Part shown: piece by piece, positions 29,754 to 38,111 of the stretch
Layout: every line of letters begins with the position of its first letter
How positions within the stretch are numbered: the first letter of the stretch is position 1
Assembly: GCA_016795565.1 (NCBI GenBank)
Contig: JAEUGW010000049.1
Span: 1 to 64,000 of the forward strand
Reading direction: 5' to 3'
Source: Opitutaceae bacterium
Lineage (GTDB): Bacteria > Verrucomicrobiota > Verrucomicrobiia > Opitutales > Opitutaceae
DNA: 64,000 nt
Translations under genes and position numbers: made by a program
The notes under the pieces: model-generated
What the model saw: the letters and a program-made list of their open reading frames with translations, nothing else
The model's database searches: none
What the model was told of the DNA's origin: nothing

Positions 29754-30445
29754 AGCGTTTCCGCTGGATCACCGTCCTGATCGCCTCTGGCGGCCTGCTC
29801 CTGGCAGGCTGCGGCAAGAAGGCGTCGGAAACGACCGCACATACCGAAGAAGGTGAGGAAGGCGGCGGTGGCGTCTCCTTCAAGGAAGGCCGCGGCCTCG
29901 CCCTAAACCCCGACGTTATCCGGGCGCTCGGTTTGAAAACCGCCGAGGCTGAAGAGCGGCCACTTTCAGCCGAGATGAAACTGCTCGCCCAGGTATTTGC
30001 GACCAGCCCGCAGGTTCTCGCCAGCGCCAGTGTCCCCGAAGCCGAGGCTGACCGACTGGAGAAGCAGAGTTTCACGGGCGCCAAGTTGGTGCGGGTTGAC
30101 CGCACCAGTGTCACGGCCACGCGACGGGTGGACGCCATCTTCACCGTTGAGCGAAGCCCGGCCCCGCAGTTCGGCGACTTCGTTGAGCTGGCCCTGGCGG
30201 GCGAGCCGCGCTCCGCCCTCGCCGTGCCGCGTTCGGCCATCCTGGACGCCGCCACCGGCACGTTCGTTTACGTCGTCAACGGCGAAAACTACCTGCGCAC
30301 ACCGGTGAAGATCGACGCCCGCTCGGGCGACTTCGTGGAGATTACCGATGGCCTCTACGCCGGGGATGTCGTGGTCACGACACCGGTCAACCAACTCTGG
30401 CTCTCCGAACTGCGCCTGACCAAGGGCGGCGGTCACAGCCACTGA
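29750..30445 (+). CDS. RND efflux adaptor lipoprotein, CzcB-like, short form
   Basis: Membrane-fusion protein that should link the inner pump with the outer channel. It begins with a lipoprotein signal (LIASGGLLLAGCG), a Glu/Gly-rich spacer, then beta-barrel and membrane-proximal parts (SALAVPRSAILDAATGTFVYVVNG; GLYAGDVVVTTP) and ends with HSH. At 231 aa it is far below the usual 350-450 aa and shows no lipoyl domain or long alpha-hairpin, which normally contacts the TolC tip. The ends of recognisable domains are intact, so this may be a true short class, not a truncation. Confidence 0.8.
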   Translation: MKRFRWITVLIASGGLLLAGCGKKASETTAHTEEGEEGGGGVSFKEGRGLALNPDVIRALGLKTAEAEERPLSAEMKLLAQVFATSPQVLASASVPEAEADRLEKQSFTGAKLVRVDRTSVTATRRVDAIFTVERSPAPQFGDFVELALAGEPRSALAVPRSAILDAATGTFVYVVNGENYLRTPVKIDARSGDFVEITDGLYAGDVVVTTPVNQLWLSELRLTKGGGHSH

Positions 30446-30472
30446 TCCAGCTACACCCAACTTTCCGTTCCA

Positions 30473-33400
30473 ATGATCGATAAAATCCTAGAGTTCGCCC
30501 TGCGTCAGCGGGTCTTCGTGTTGCTCGGGGCCGTCGCGCTAATCGCCGTCGGCACCTGGTCGGCCGTTCACCTGCCAATCGACGCCGTGCCCGACATCAC
30601 CAACGTCCAGGTGCAAATCAACACCTCGGTCCCCGCCTTGGCGCCCGAGGAGATCGAAAAACTCGTGACCTACCCCATCGAGGTGGAGATGGGTGGTATC
30701 GAGAAGCTGCTCGAAGTCCGCTCCCTCTCCAAATTCGGGCTCTCGCAGGTCACGCTGATCTTTGAGGAAGACGCCGATATTTACCGCGCCCGTCAGTTGG
30801 CGGGCGAACGCTTGCAAGCGGTCCTCGAAGAGCTGCCGCCCGGGGTCACTCCGAAGCTCGCTCCGATCACAACGGGTCTCGGCGAGATTTACCACTACAC
30901 CGTTCACTACGAAAAAGGGTTCAAGGACGCGCCGGCGGACCCGGTTGACCGGCTGCGTGAACTCAAGCTGGCGCAGGACTATATCGTCAAACCGGCCTTG
31001 CGGACGGTGAAAGGCGTGACCGAGGTCAACACATCCGGCGGTTACGAGCGCCAGATCGTGATCATGCCCGACCCGGTGAAGCTTGGCAGCGTCGGCATGA
31101 CCATCGGGGAAATCTCGGATGTGATCGCCGAGAATGTGGCCAATGCCGGCGGTTCCGTTGTGGAGAAAGGCGGCGAGGCCGTCACGGTTCGGGCCATTGG
31201 GCGCGTGCAAACCGTGGCGGAGATTGCCGACCTGCCCCTTAAGTTCTCCGGTCGGACCGCAGCCTTGCGTGTCAAGGATGTCGCGACCGTGGGCATAGGT
31301 TCCGGGCAGCGCACCGGTTCCGCGACCCACGATGGCGAGGAGGCCGTGTTGGGGTCGGCACTCATGCTCATCGGCGAAAATAGCCGTCTCGTGTCCGGTC
31401 GCGTTCATGAAAAACTCAAGGAAATCCAAAGCAAGATGCCGCCCGGTATCGTGATCGAGACGGTGTATAACCGCACCGACCTCGTGAATTCGACCATCCG
31501 CACGGTGGAAAAGAACCTGCTGGAGGGGGCCATCCTGGTCATTGCCGTCCTGATCGGCCTGCTCGGCAACTGGCGGGCGGCCCTCATCGTGGCCTGTGCC
31601 ATCCCGCTCTCGATGCTTTTTGCGATGACTGGCATGGTGCGCTACGGCGTCTCGGGCAACCTGATGAGCCTCGGCGCGGTGGACTTCGGGCTCATTGTCG
31701 ATGGCGCGGTTGTCATGGCGGAAAACGTGGTGCGCATGCTCGCCCACCGGCAGCACCAAGTGGGCCGCCTGCTCAACCGCGAGGAACGGCTGCACACGAT
31801 TCTTGCCGCCTGCAAACAAGTCGGCACACCGACGGTGTTCGGTGTGGCGATCATCACCATCGTCTATCTGCCGATGTTCGCCCTGACGGGCGTCGAGGGA
31901 AAAATGTTCAAGCCGATGGCGTTCACGGTCGTCTTTGCGCTGATCGGCGCGCTGATCCTCGCGCTCACCGTCGTGCCGGTCCTCTGCTCGTTCTTCATGA
32001 CGAAGAAGGTGAGCGAAGAGGACAACTTCCTCATCCGCTTTGCCAAGAATGTCTACAAACCGGTGCTGAATTTCAGCCTGCGGATGCGCTGGCTGATGTC
32101 CCTCATCGCGGTCGGCATCTTCGTGTTCTCGATGTTCGTGTTTTCCCGCCTCGGCGCGGAATTCATCCCGCAACTGGACGAAGGCTCGCTGGCCACGCAG
32201 ATGGTCCGCACGACCAGCATTGGCCTGGCTCCCTCGATTGAGATGCAAAATGCCGCGGAGAAACTGATGTTGGAGAAATTCCCCGAGATCACGCACACCT
32301 TTTCCCGCGTGGGCACCTCCGAGGTGGCGACCGATCCCATGGGCGTGAACATCGGCGACACCTATGTCCTCATGAAACCGCCGGAGGAGTGGCGGAAAAT
32401 TGACGGTCGCACGGTGACCAAGGATGAGCTGACCAACCTCATGGCGAAGGAGTTGAACACGCACTTCCCCGGCCAGAGTTATCTGTTCTCCCAACCCATC
32501 GAACTGCGTTTCAATGAATTGCTCTCGGGCAGCCGCGCCGACATTGCGATCAAGGTTTTCGGCGACGACTATGACACGCTGGAGAAAGTCGCCGGGGAAG
32601 TCCGGGAAATTGTCGAGAAGATCCCCGGTGCCGCCGACGTTGAATTTGACGCCGCCGGCAAGGCGCCCGTGCTCCAGGTTGTCGTCAATCGCGCGGCCAT
32701 GGCCCGCTACAACGTGCATGCGGACGAGGTGAACAAGGTCATCGGCACCGCGTTCGCCGGCACCGAAGCGGGTGTCCTGGTGGACGGCAACCGTCGGTTC
32801 CCGATCATCACCCGTTTGCCCGAATCCGCCCGGCAGGACTTCGCCAATGTCGCGAACCTGCCGGTGCGCACAAGCGACGGCGGCTTTATCGCCCTGGGCC
32901 AGGTCGCCGAGGTAAGCGTGACGGAGAGCGTGAACACCATCAGCCGCGAGGCGTTCCAGCGCCGCATGGCGATCCAGGTGAACCTGCGCGGCCGGGATGT
33001 GCAGAGTTTCGTGCAGGAAGCGCAGGCCAAGATCAGTGCCGGGGTCAAGATGCCGGAGGGCTACTTCGTCGAATATGGCGGGGCCTTCAAAAACCTGCAG
33101 GAGGCGCGCGCGCGTCTGATGGTGGTGGTGCCGATGGCACTGCTACTGATCTTCCTGCTGATTTTCATGGCATTCAGCAGCGTGCGACAGGCGTTCATTG
33201 TCTACACCGGAATCCCGTTGGCCGTAACCGGAGGCATTTTTGCCCTGTGGTTGCGGGACCTGCCATTCTCTATCTCGGCCGCGGTGGGCTTTATCGCACT
33301 CTCCGGAGTAGCGGTGCTCAACGGCGTGATGATGATTTCGTTCATCAACCAGCTCCGCGAGGAGGGCAAATCCGTGCGCGAGGCCGTGATCGAAGGCGCG

Positions 33401-33640
33401 CTCACCCGCTTGCGTCCCGTCCTGATGACCGCGCTCGTGGCTTCGCTGGGCTTCGTGCCGATGGCGCTCGCCCATGGCTCTGGCGCGGAAGTGCAGCGGC
33501 CCCTCGCGACCGTCGTCATCGGCGGCATCATCACCGCGACCTTTCTGACGCTGGTGCTGCTGCCGACGCTCTACTGCTGGTTCGAACGCGACGGCTCGAC
33601 CCAACCGACGACTGAACCCTCAACTCCAGGAACTGTATGA
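30473..33640 (+). CDS. Heavy-metal RND efflux pump, CzcA/CusA family
   Basis: Inner-membrane proton antiporter of 1055 aa that exports metal cations through the adaptor and TolC channel. Residues 404-418 read DFGLIVDGAVVMAEN, the CzcA-type intramembrane signature with the acidic residues tied to divalent cations (Zn, Co, Cd); CusA-type pumps for Cu/Ag have a different motif here. N-terminal FALRQRVFVLLG helix, two large periplasmic loops and 12 membrane spans follow the family plan. It lies directly after the CzcC/CzcB-like genes and overlaps the next lipoprotein gene by 4 bp. Confidence 0.95.
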   Translation: MIDKILEFALRQRVFVLLGAVALIAVGTWSAVHLPIDAVPDITNVQVQINTSVPALAPEEIEKLVTYPIEVEMGGIEKLLEVRSLSKFGLSQVTLIFEEDADIYRARQLAGERLQAVLEELPPGVTPKLAPITTGLGEIYHYTVHYEKGFKDAPADPVDRLRELKLAQDYIVKPALRTVKGVTEVNTSGGYERQIVIMPDPVKLGSVGMTIGEISDVIAENVANAGGSVVEKGGEAVTVRAIGRVQTVAEIADLPLKFSGRTAALRVKDVATVGIGSGQRTGSATHDGEEAVLGSALMLIGENSRLVSGRVHEKLKEIQSKMPPGIVIETVYNRTDLVNSTIRTVEKNLLEGAILVIAVLIGLLGNWRAALIVACAIPLSMLFAMTGMVRYGVSGNLMSLGAVDFGLIVDGAVVMAENVVRMLAHRQHQVGRLLNREERLHTILAACKQVGTPTVFGVAIITIVYLPMFALTGVEGKMFKPMAFTVVFALIGALILALTVVPVLCSFFMTKKVSEEDNFLIRFAKNVYKPVLNFSLRMRWLMSLIAVGIFVFSMFVFSRLGAEFIPQLDEGSLATQMVRTTSIGLAPSIEMQNAAEKLMLEKFPEITHTFSRVGTSEVATDPMGVNIGDTYVLMKPPEEWRKIDGRTVTKDELTNLMAKELNTHFPGQSYLFSQPIELRFNELLSGSRADIAIKVFGDDYDTLEKVAGEVREIVEKIPGAADVEFDAAGKAPVLQVVVNRAAMARYNVHADEVNKVIGTAFAGTEAGVLVDGNRRFPIITRLPESARQDFANVANLPVRTSDGGFIALGQVAEVSVTESVNTISREAFQRRMAIQVNLRGRDVQSFVQEAQAKISAGVKMPEGYFVEYGGAFKNLQEARARLMVVVPMALLLIFLLIFMAFSSVRQAFIVYTGIPLAVTGGIFALWLRDLPFSISAAVGFIALSGVAVLNGVMMISFINQLREEGKSVREAVIEGALTRLRPVLMTALVASLGFVPMALAHGSGAEVQRPLATVVIGGIITATFLTLVLLPTLYCWFERDGSTQPTTEPSTPGTV

Positions 33641-34041
33641 AAGCTTTGGCCTGCTTCATCGCAATCATCGCTGCCGGCCTCGCCGGCTGCGTCACGCCTT
33701 TCGGGGTTCCGCCAGACGTGGCTCACGTCAAGTTGGAGATGGGCGATTCGCCCGTCGTCAGGGTTACGAGAATCTGGCTGGAGAGAAGGAGCGGACCGCT
33801 CGCGGTCAATGGTTACGTTCTCAGACGCCCCAATGCCACCGACACCACGCAAACTCACCTGGACGTGACGCTTTACGATGAGACGGGCCAGGTGCTGCGC
33901 TCAACGGTGGAGCACTTTGCGCCCCGGCAGATTCCGCGGCGCTACCGTCGCCCGGATGCTGCTTTCTACCGGGTGGTGCTTGATCCGTTGCCGGCCGGCA
34001 CCACCCGCATCCTCGTGCAGGCGCACGAGGGCAACCATTGA
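33637..34041 (+). CDS. Small lipoprotein, tandem paralogue A
   Basis: 134-aa lipoprotein with signal sequence ending LAGC (IIAAGLAGC), then a beta-rich domain with HLDVTLYDETGQVLR and FAPRQIPRRYRRPD. Start overlaps the pump stop (ATGA). It is a clear paralogue of the next gene, sharing the CVTPF/CATPF-type N-terminus and the EHF-PRQIPRRYR block. Function unknown; linkage points to efflux. Confidence 0.72.
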   Translation: MKALACFIAIIAAGLAGCVTPFGVPPDVAHVKLEMGDSPVVRVTRIWLERRSGPLAVNGYVLRRPNATDTTQTHLDVTLYDETGQVLRSTVEHFAPRQIPRRYRRPDAAFYRVVLDPLPAGTTRILVQAHEGNH

Positions 34042-34087
34042 ACATCCGAACCCCTTTCCCGGTGGAAAAACGCCAACCCTGATTCCC

Positions 34088-34501
34088 ATGAAAATCCCGC
34101 TCATATTCCTGCTCGGAGTGATCGGCTTGCTCTTAGCCGGTTGCGCCACGCCCTTCCGGGCTCCGTCCGACGTGGCCCATATCCAACTCGACCGGGCTGA
34201 TTCACCGTTGGTCAACGTTGAAAAAATCTGGCTGGAGCGCAAGAAAGGCCCGCTCGTTGTCACCGGGTATGTGCTCAAAGAACTGGCAACGGAAGACACG
34301 ACCGGAACGCATCTCGATGTGACGTTGTTCGCTGCCGACGGCCGCGTGCTGCGCCGCACCGTGGAGCATTTCGAGCCCCGGCAGATACCACGGCGCTACC
34401 GCCAGCCGGATTATGCGACCTACCGGGTTGTGCTCGACCCGCTTCCGCCCGGCACCGTCCGCATTGAAGTCCGCGCCCACGAGGGCGCCCATTCCTCCTG
34501 A
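34088..34501 (+). CDS. Small lipoprotein, tandem paralogue B
   Basis: 137-aa lipoprotein (signal LLGVIGLLLAGC) with the same domain as the preceding gene: HLDVTLFAADGRVLRRTVEHF and EPRQIPRRYRQPD, ending in a His/Glu-rich tail. Tandem duplication then divergence. Function unknown; likely periplasmic, anchored to the outer or inner membrane. Confidence 0.72.
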   Translation: MKIPLIFLLGVIGLLLAGCATPFRAPSDVAHIQLDRADSPLVNVEKIWLERKKGPLVVTGYVLKELATEDTTGTHLDVTLFAADGRVLRRTVEHFEPRQIPRRYRQPDYATYRVVLDPLPPGTVRIEVRAHEGAHSS

Positions 34502-34521
34502 AACAACCAACCATTTCTCTC

Positions 34522-34983
34522 ATGAAAAACACCCGTAGTCTGGTCCTTACTTCATTCGCGCTGCTTGCTTCGGCGGTGGCGCTTGTTGCCAAGCCGATCC
34601 CCGGCCCCAAAGGTGGCCGCATCCTCACTACCGAAGCTCCCCATGTGGAGTTCTTCGTGCAGAAAGACCGCACGGTTGCGGTCTCGTTCTACGACAAAGA
34701 TCTCAAGCCCGTGGTCGCATCCGGCCAGGTCGTGAACGCCACGGCTGAGGCTAAAACGGGCAAGGTGAAGCTCGAGTTCACCGCAAAGGATGGCGCACTG
34801 ATTTCCACTGCGCCTATGCCAGAGGGCGATGACTACACGGTCGTCGTCCAGGTCCGCGAAACCGCTGGGGCCAAGCCGAAGAACTACCGCGTGCTCTTCC
34901 ACGACGAAGTCTGCGGCGAGTGCAAGCACGCCGAATACGCCTGCATTTGTGACGACGCGGGCGGCGAGCACAAGAAACACTGA
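34522..34983 (+). CDS. Periplasmic Cys/His-rich protein
   Basis: 153-aa secreted protein (signal with ALLASAVALVA) whose last 24 residues hold metal-binding-looking CGECKHAEYACICDD and HKKH. The middle is beta-rich. Not a family I can name; the tail and its place in the efflux set suggest metal binding or delivery in the periplasm. Followed after 5 bp by the PII-like gene. Confidence 0.65.
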   Translation: MKNTRSLVLTSFALLASAVALVAKPIPGPKGGRILTTEAPHVEFFVQKDRTVAVSFYDKDLKPVVASGQVVNATAEAKTGKVKLEFTAKDGALISTAPMPEGDDYTVVVQVRETAGAKPKNYRVLFHDEVCGECKHAEYACICDDAGGEHKKH

Positions 34984-34988
34984 CCGCC

Positions 34989-35330
34989 ATGAAACTGATC
35001 ATCGCCTTCATCCGACCTTCGAAAGAGGAGGACGTTCGTGAAGCGCTTCACGCCGTCCCCGGTCTTTCTGGAGCCAGCTTCTCGGACATCCGCGGTTTCG
35101 GTCGGGGCCGCGGCCATTCATTTGCCGAAGCGGAACGGGAGGCGGTGGTGGGGACCCTTCCCCGCGTTCGAGTGGAAGTCATGGTGCCCGACGCAGCGCA
35201 AGCAGCGGCCGAACAAGCCATCGCCTCTGCTGCCCACACCGGGCAGCGCGGAGACGGCAAAATCTACGCCCTGTCCCTCGACTCCGCCCGCCGGATCAGC
35301 TCCGGCGAAACCGCAGAAACCGCCGTTTAA
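34989..35330 (+). CDS. PII-like protein of the metal-transport-linked type
   Basis: 113-aa GlnB-fold protein starting MKLIIAFIRPSKEEDVREAL and containing GFGRGRGHSFAEAE and IASAAHTGQRGDGKIYAL, matching PII secondary structure. It has no Tyr uridylylation site in the T-loop, and members next to metal RND pumps form a separate group (PII-NG). Probable allosteric regulator of the efflux system that senses a nucleotide; the ligand is not known from sequence. Confidence 0.82.
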   Translation: MKLIIAFIRPSKEEDVREALHAVPGLSGASFSDIRGFGRGRGHSFAEAEREAVVGTLPRVRVEVMVPDAAQAAAEQAIASAAHTGQRGDGKIYALSLDSARRISSGETAETAV

Positions 35331-35529
35331 TACCATTTCCCGTCCGGTCGCTGGCCCGCCGATCCTGCCAAAGCATCTCCAAGTCAGCGCCCGGACTTTT
35401 GCCCCCAACACATCAATGTCTCCTCCATGAACAAAATCACCTTGCCGGCCTGGCTGGCTCACACCCGGCGGCGGCAATCCTAAGCGTCACGGCGGTTTTC
35501 ATCGGTCGGCCTGCCGTGCAATTAACCCC

Positions 35530-35994
35530 ATGAAAACAAAACTCCCACTGTTCCTAGCGTTGGGCTTCGCCGCACTCAGCGGCTGCGCCACCGCTGCTTC
35601 CCCCCGCTCCCTCACGGCTACCTTGGCGGCTGAACGCGGGGCGCCGGCCGCGCTGGTCAATACCCTGCAACGGGGCGGTCGCCTCACACTCGCGGACATC
35701 GAAACCCTCGCCATCCTGAAGGTTCCTGACGACACAACCTTGGCCTATCTTAGACAAAACGGCGCCGCCTACGAGCTGACCCTGGCGCAAATCGACCAAA
35801 TGCGGAACGCAGGTGTGTCGGTGCGCGTCATTGATTATCTTCTGGCTAGCCCCGCCAGGGTCGTTCGCACCGTCCGATATCCCCGAATGTGGCATGGGTT
35901 TGGGTATCACCACTATGGTGCCGGACACCATTCAGACGGATTTGGTCATGGTTTTGGGCATGGAGGTTTTGGTCACCATAGAGGGCACCACTAA
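35530..35994 (+). CDS. Lipoprotein with His/Gly-rich C-terminus
   Basis: 154-aa protein with a lipoprotein signal (GFAALSGC), an Ala/Leu-rich helical middle, and a C-terminal 30-residue stretch of His and Gly (GYHHYGAGHHSDGFGHG and following HHRGHH). His-rich tails of this kind bind Ni, Zn or Cu. Unnamed family. Its stop shares a base with the next start (TAATG), indicating coupling. Confidence 0.68.
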   Translation: MKTKLPLFLALGFAALSGCATAASPRSLTATLAAERGAPAALVNTLQRGGRLTLADIETLAILKVPDDTTLAYLRQNGAAYELTLAQIDQMRNAGVSVRVIDYLLASPARVVRTVRYPRMWHGFGYHHYGAGHHSDGFGHGFGHGGFGHHRGHH

Positions 35995-36437
35995 TGAAAG
36001 CGCCTCTGCTATTTCTCGTGTTCCTTACCGCGGTGAGCTTGGAGGGAGCGACTGGGTCCGTTGCCGAGAAAACGGTGCCACCGCCCAAGCAGCCAACCAA
36101 GGCTCCGGTTAAAAAGAAGGTCTACGAGTTGCCTAAGACCGGTCTAAACCAACCCCGGCCCGCGGGCGGCTGGATCAACGTGGAGGCGGTTGGCACCAGG
36201 TTGATCGTGAAGTTCTACGATAAGGAGAAAAAGCCCGTGGCCCCCGACGTGGTGCGCGGTTTCGTCCAGTTCCGCTTCGCGTCCAAAAACCCCGAGCGAG
36301 CACCATTGCACCTTGAAGGCCTGACCCTTGCCTCGACGGCTACGGTTCGCCCGCCACATAACTTCATTGTGCTGCTGAGTTTGTTCACGAGTGAAAGTGC
36401 GGGTCCTTCCGAATCCCACAATTTCAAATACCCCTGA
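35994..36437 (+). CDS. Hypothetical secreted protein
   Basis: 147-aa protein with a cleavable signal peptide (LLFLVFLTAVSLEG) and a Lys/Pro-rich segment (VPPPKQPTKAPVKKKVYEL) before a beta-strand domain (RLIVKFYDKEKKPVAPDVV). That last piece resembles the core of the 34522 product (VSFYDKDLKPVVASGQVV), so both may share a fold. Role unknown, within the efflux gene set. Confidence 0.6.
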   Translation: MKAPLLFLVFLTAVSLEGATGSVAEKTVPPPKQPTKAPVKKKVYELPKTGLNQPRPAGGWINVEAVGTRLIVKFYDKEKKPVAPDVVRGFVQFRFASKNPERAPLHLEGLTLASTATVRPPHNFIVLLSLFTSESAGPSESHNFKYP

Positions 36438-36438
36438 A

Positions 36439-37833
36439 ATGACACCTCGTTCTGCTCTTCTTCTTGGGTTGGTGTTGTTCGGGACACCCGCGCTGCAAGC
36501 AATGCCTGCCATGCAGGCCGACGTGCCCGGCAAGCTCGACCTTGAACAGACGCTGGCCTTCGCCCTCGAGCATAACTTCGCGATCCGCCGGGCGCGGGAG
36601 AGCCTCCGTGAGCAAGAGGGCATTGTCACCACGGTCTCGGCGGCGGGTCTACCGACTGTGTCGGCCACCGGCAGTTTCCAGAAGAGCAATCTCCAGTCCT
36701 TTCAGGCGGGCACGCAAAACACTGGCCAGCCGGTCATCATTCCGTCAGGTCGTTTCTGGCGGATGAACTTCACGGTCCGCCAAACGGTCTATGCCGGAGG
36801 CCGCATCCGGTCGTCGATCGAGGCCGCGAAACTCACCCGCGAGGCGGCCATTTTCGGTCTGCAAGAAACCATCAATGCGGCCCTGCTGGATGTGCGCACC
36901 CGCTTCTACACGGTTCTGCTCGCTCGCGAGGATATCAAGGTGCAGGAGCAGAACCTGGAACTGCTTCAACGCCAGTTGCGCGACGCCACGAACCGTTTTG
37001 AGGCGGGTTCAATCTCGAAATTCGAGCGACTTCGCGCCGAAGTGGCGTTGGCCAATGCCCAGCCGCCGCTCATCAAAGCGCGAAACGACTATCGTCTGGC
37101 CATCCAGGAGCTGCGTCAGGCGATTGGCTTGGTGCACACCCGTGACGAATCCCCTGACCAAGCCCCGGAGTTCACCGGAACACTCACCATCGAGCCATCG
37201 AACCTCAAACTCCCGGCCGCATTGGCCGCAGCGCGCACGGGCCGTCCGGAGTTACAGCGGCTCGCCAAGCTTTTCGATGCGGCCACCGCCGGTGAATTGA
37301 CGGCCCGGGCTGGCTATTATCCCAGCCTGGCGTTGACCGCCGGTGGTGAACTCCGCAAAGGCCTCACGGAGAGTTTCAGCGATTCGCGGCGCGGTCTGCG
37401 CGCCGGAGCCCAGGCCGAGTGGACGGGCAGCCCCCGCGCCACCGCTGGTCGGATCGGGCAGGCCGAATCCTTGAGCGAACAGGCGCGCCTCACTCTCGCC
37501 GCCACGGAACTCGCCGTGCAGGTTGAGGTGCGCCGCGCCCTGTCTTCGTTGGAGGAGGCCACCGAGTTGATCGGCGCCACTGCGCAGTCGGTGAAACAGG
37601 CCGAAGAGGCGGTGCGAATTGCGCTTACTCGCTACCAAGCCGGAACGACCCCTCAGCTTGACCTGCTACAATCGCAGGTGGCGTTGACGACGGCCCGGAC
37701 GAACCAACTCCGGGCCTACTACGGCCACAATGTTGCGCTGGCCCGCCTGCATCAGGCGATGGGACTCTCAGGGGTCGAATACGGCGAAGCTGCCAACCCC
37801 GCTTCTTCGCAAACATCGACCGAAGTGAAATGA
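36439..37833 (+). CDS. TolC-family outer membrane protein, second copy
   Basis: 464-aa TolC/OprM-type channel with a signal peptide and the repeated helices LDLEQTLAFALEHNFAIRRA and ARTGRPELQRLAKLFDAATA. ATG 36439 is right after the previous stop. It differs from the first TolC gene (28458) in being closer to general TolC proteins than to CzcC. No RND pump or adaptor of its own is adjacent, so it may be an alternative outer channel for the one pump, or partner a distant system. Its stop overlaps the next gene by 4 bp. Confidence 0.87.
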   Translation: MTPRSALLLGLVLFGTPALQAMPAMQADVPGKLDLEQTLAFALEHNFAIRRARESLREQEGIVTTVSAAGLPTVSATGSFQKSNLQSFQAGTQNTGQPVIIPSGRFWRMNFTVRQTVYAGGRIRSSIEAAKLTREAAIFGLQETINAALLDVRTRFYTVLLAREDIKVQEQNLELLQRQLRDATNRFEAGSISKFERLRAEVALANAQPPLIKARNDYRLAIQELRQAIGLVHTRDESPDQAPEFTGTLTIEPSNLKLPAALAAARTGRPELQRLAKLFDAATAGELTARAGYYPSLALTAGGELRKGLTESFSDSRRGLRAGAQAEWTGSPRATAGRIGQAESLSEQARLTLAATELAVQVEVRRALSSLEEATELIGATAQSVKQAEEAVRIALTRYQAGTTPQLDLLQSQVALTTARTNQLRAYYGHNVALARLHQAMGLSGVEYGEAANPASSQTSTEVK

Positions 37834-38111
37834 CCCAACGGACATTGAAGTCCATCTACCAGGTGCGCGGCAAGCGCCACCACCGGCCCGCAAAGCCGGA
37901 ATATGCCGTGACGGGCATCATGGTAGGCATCGCCATCGGCTGGATCGTCGGTTTCGGGTTGGAGCTGGTCTATAGAAAGAAAGCGACTTTGATGGCGGCA
38001 ACATCCGTTGCCGGCCTCTTGCTCGGCGCGGGTTTCGAGGCGATCCGGTTTCGTTGGCGCATGCATTGCTACCATGCCAACAAGCAACCCAAAGCCCGTT
38101 CGATCTTATGA
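37830..38111 (+). CDS. Small two-helix membrane protein
   Basis: 93-aa protein with a basic, His-containing head (QVRGKRHHRPAKPEYAV) and two membrane helices (TGIMVGIAIGWIVGFGLELV and ATSVAGLLLGAGFEAI) ending in a basic tail. Unnamed. It overlaps the TolC gene (37830-37833) and the P-type ATPase gene (38108-38111) by 4 bp each, so translation of the three is likely coupled. Confidence 0.65.
   Translation: MTQRTLKSIYQVRGKRHHRPAKPEYAVTGIMVGIAIGWIVGFGLELVYRKKATLMAATSVAGLLLGAGFEAIRFRWRMHCYHANKQPKARSIL

Noticed and set aside
30539-32719. A 726-codon minus-strand frame opposite the RND pump
   Set aside because: Composition of His/Asp/Arg repeats from an opposite-strand reading of a GC-rich gene; no motifs.
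34884-35117. Small minus-strand frames opposite the PII-like gene
   Set aside because: Shadow frames; the plus-strand PII-like reading is convincing.
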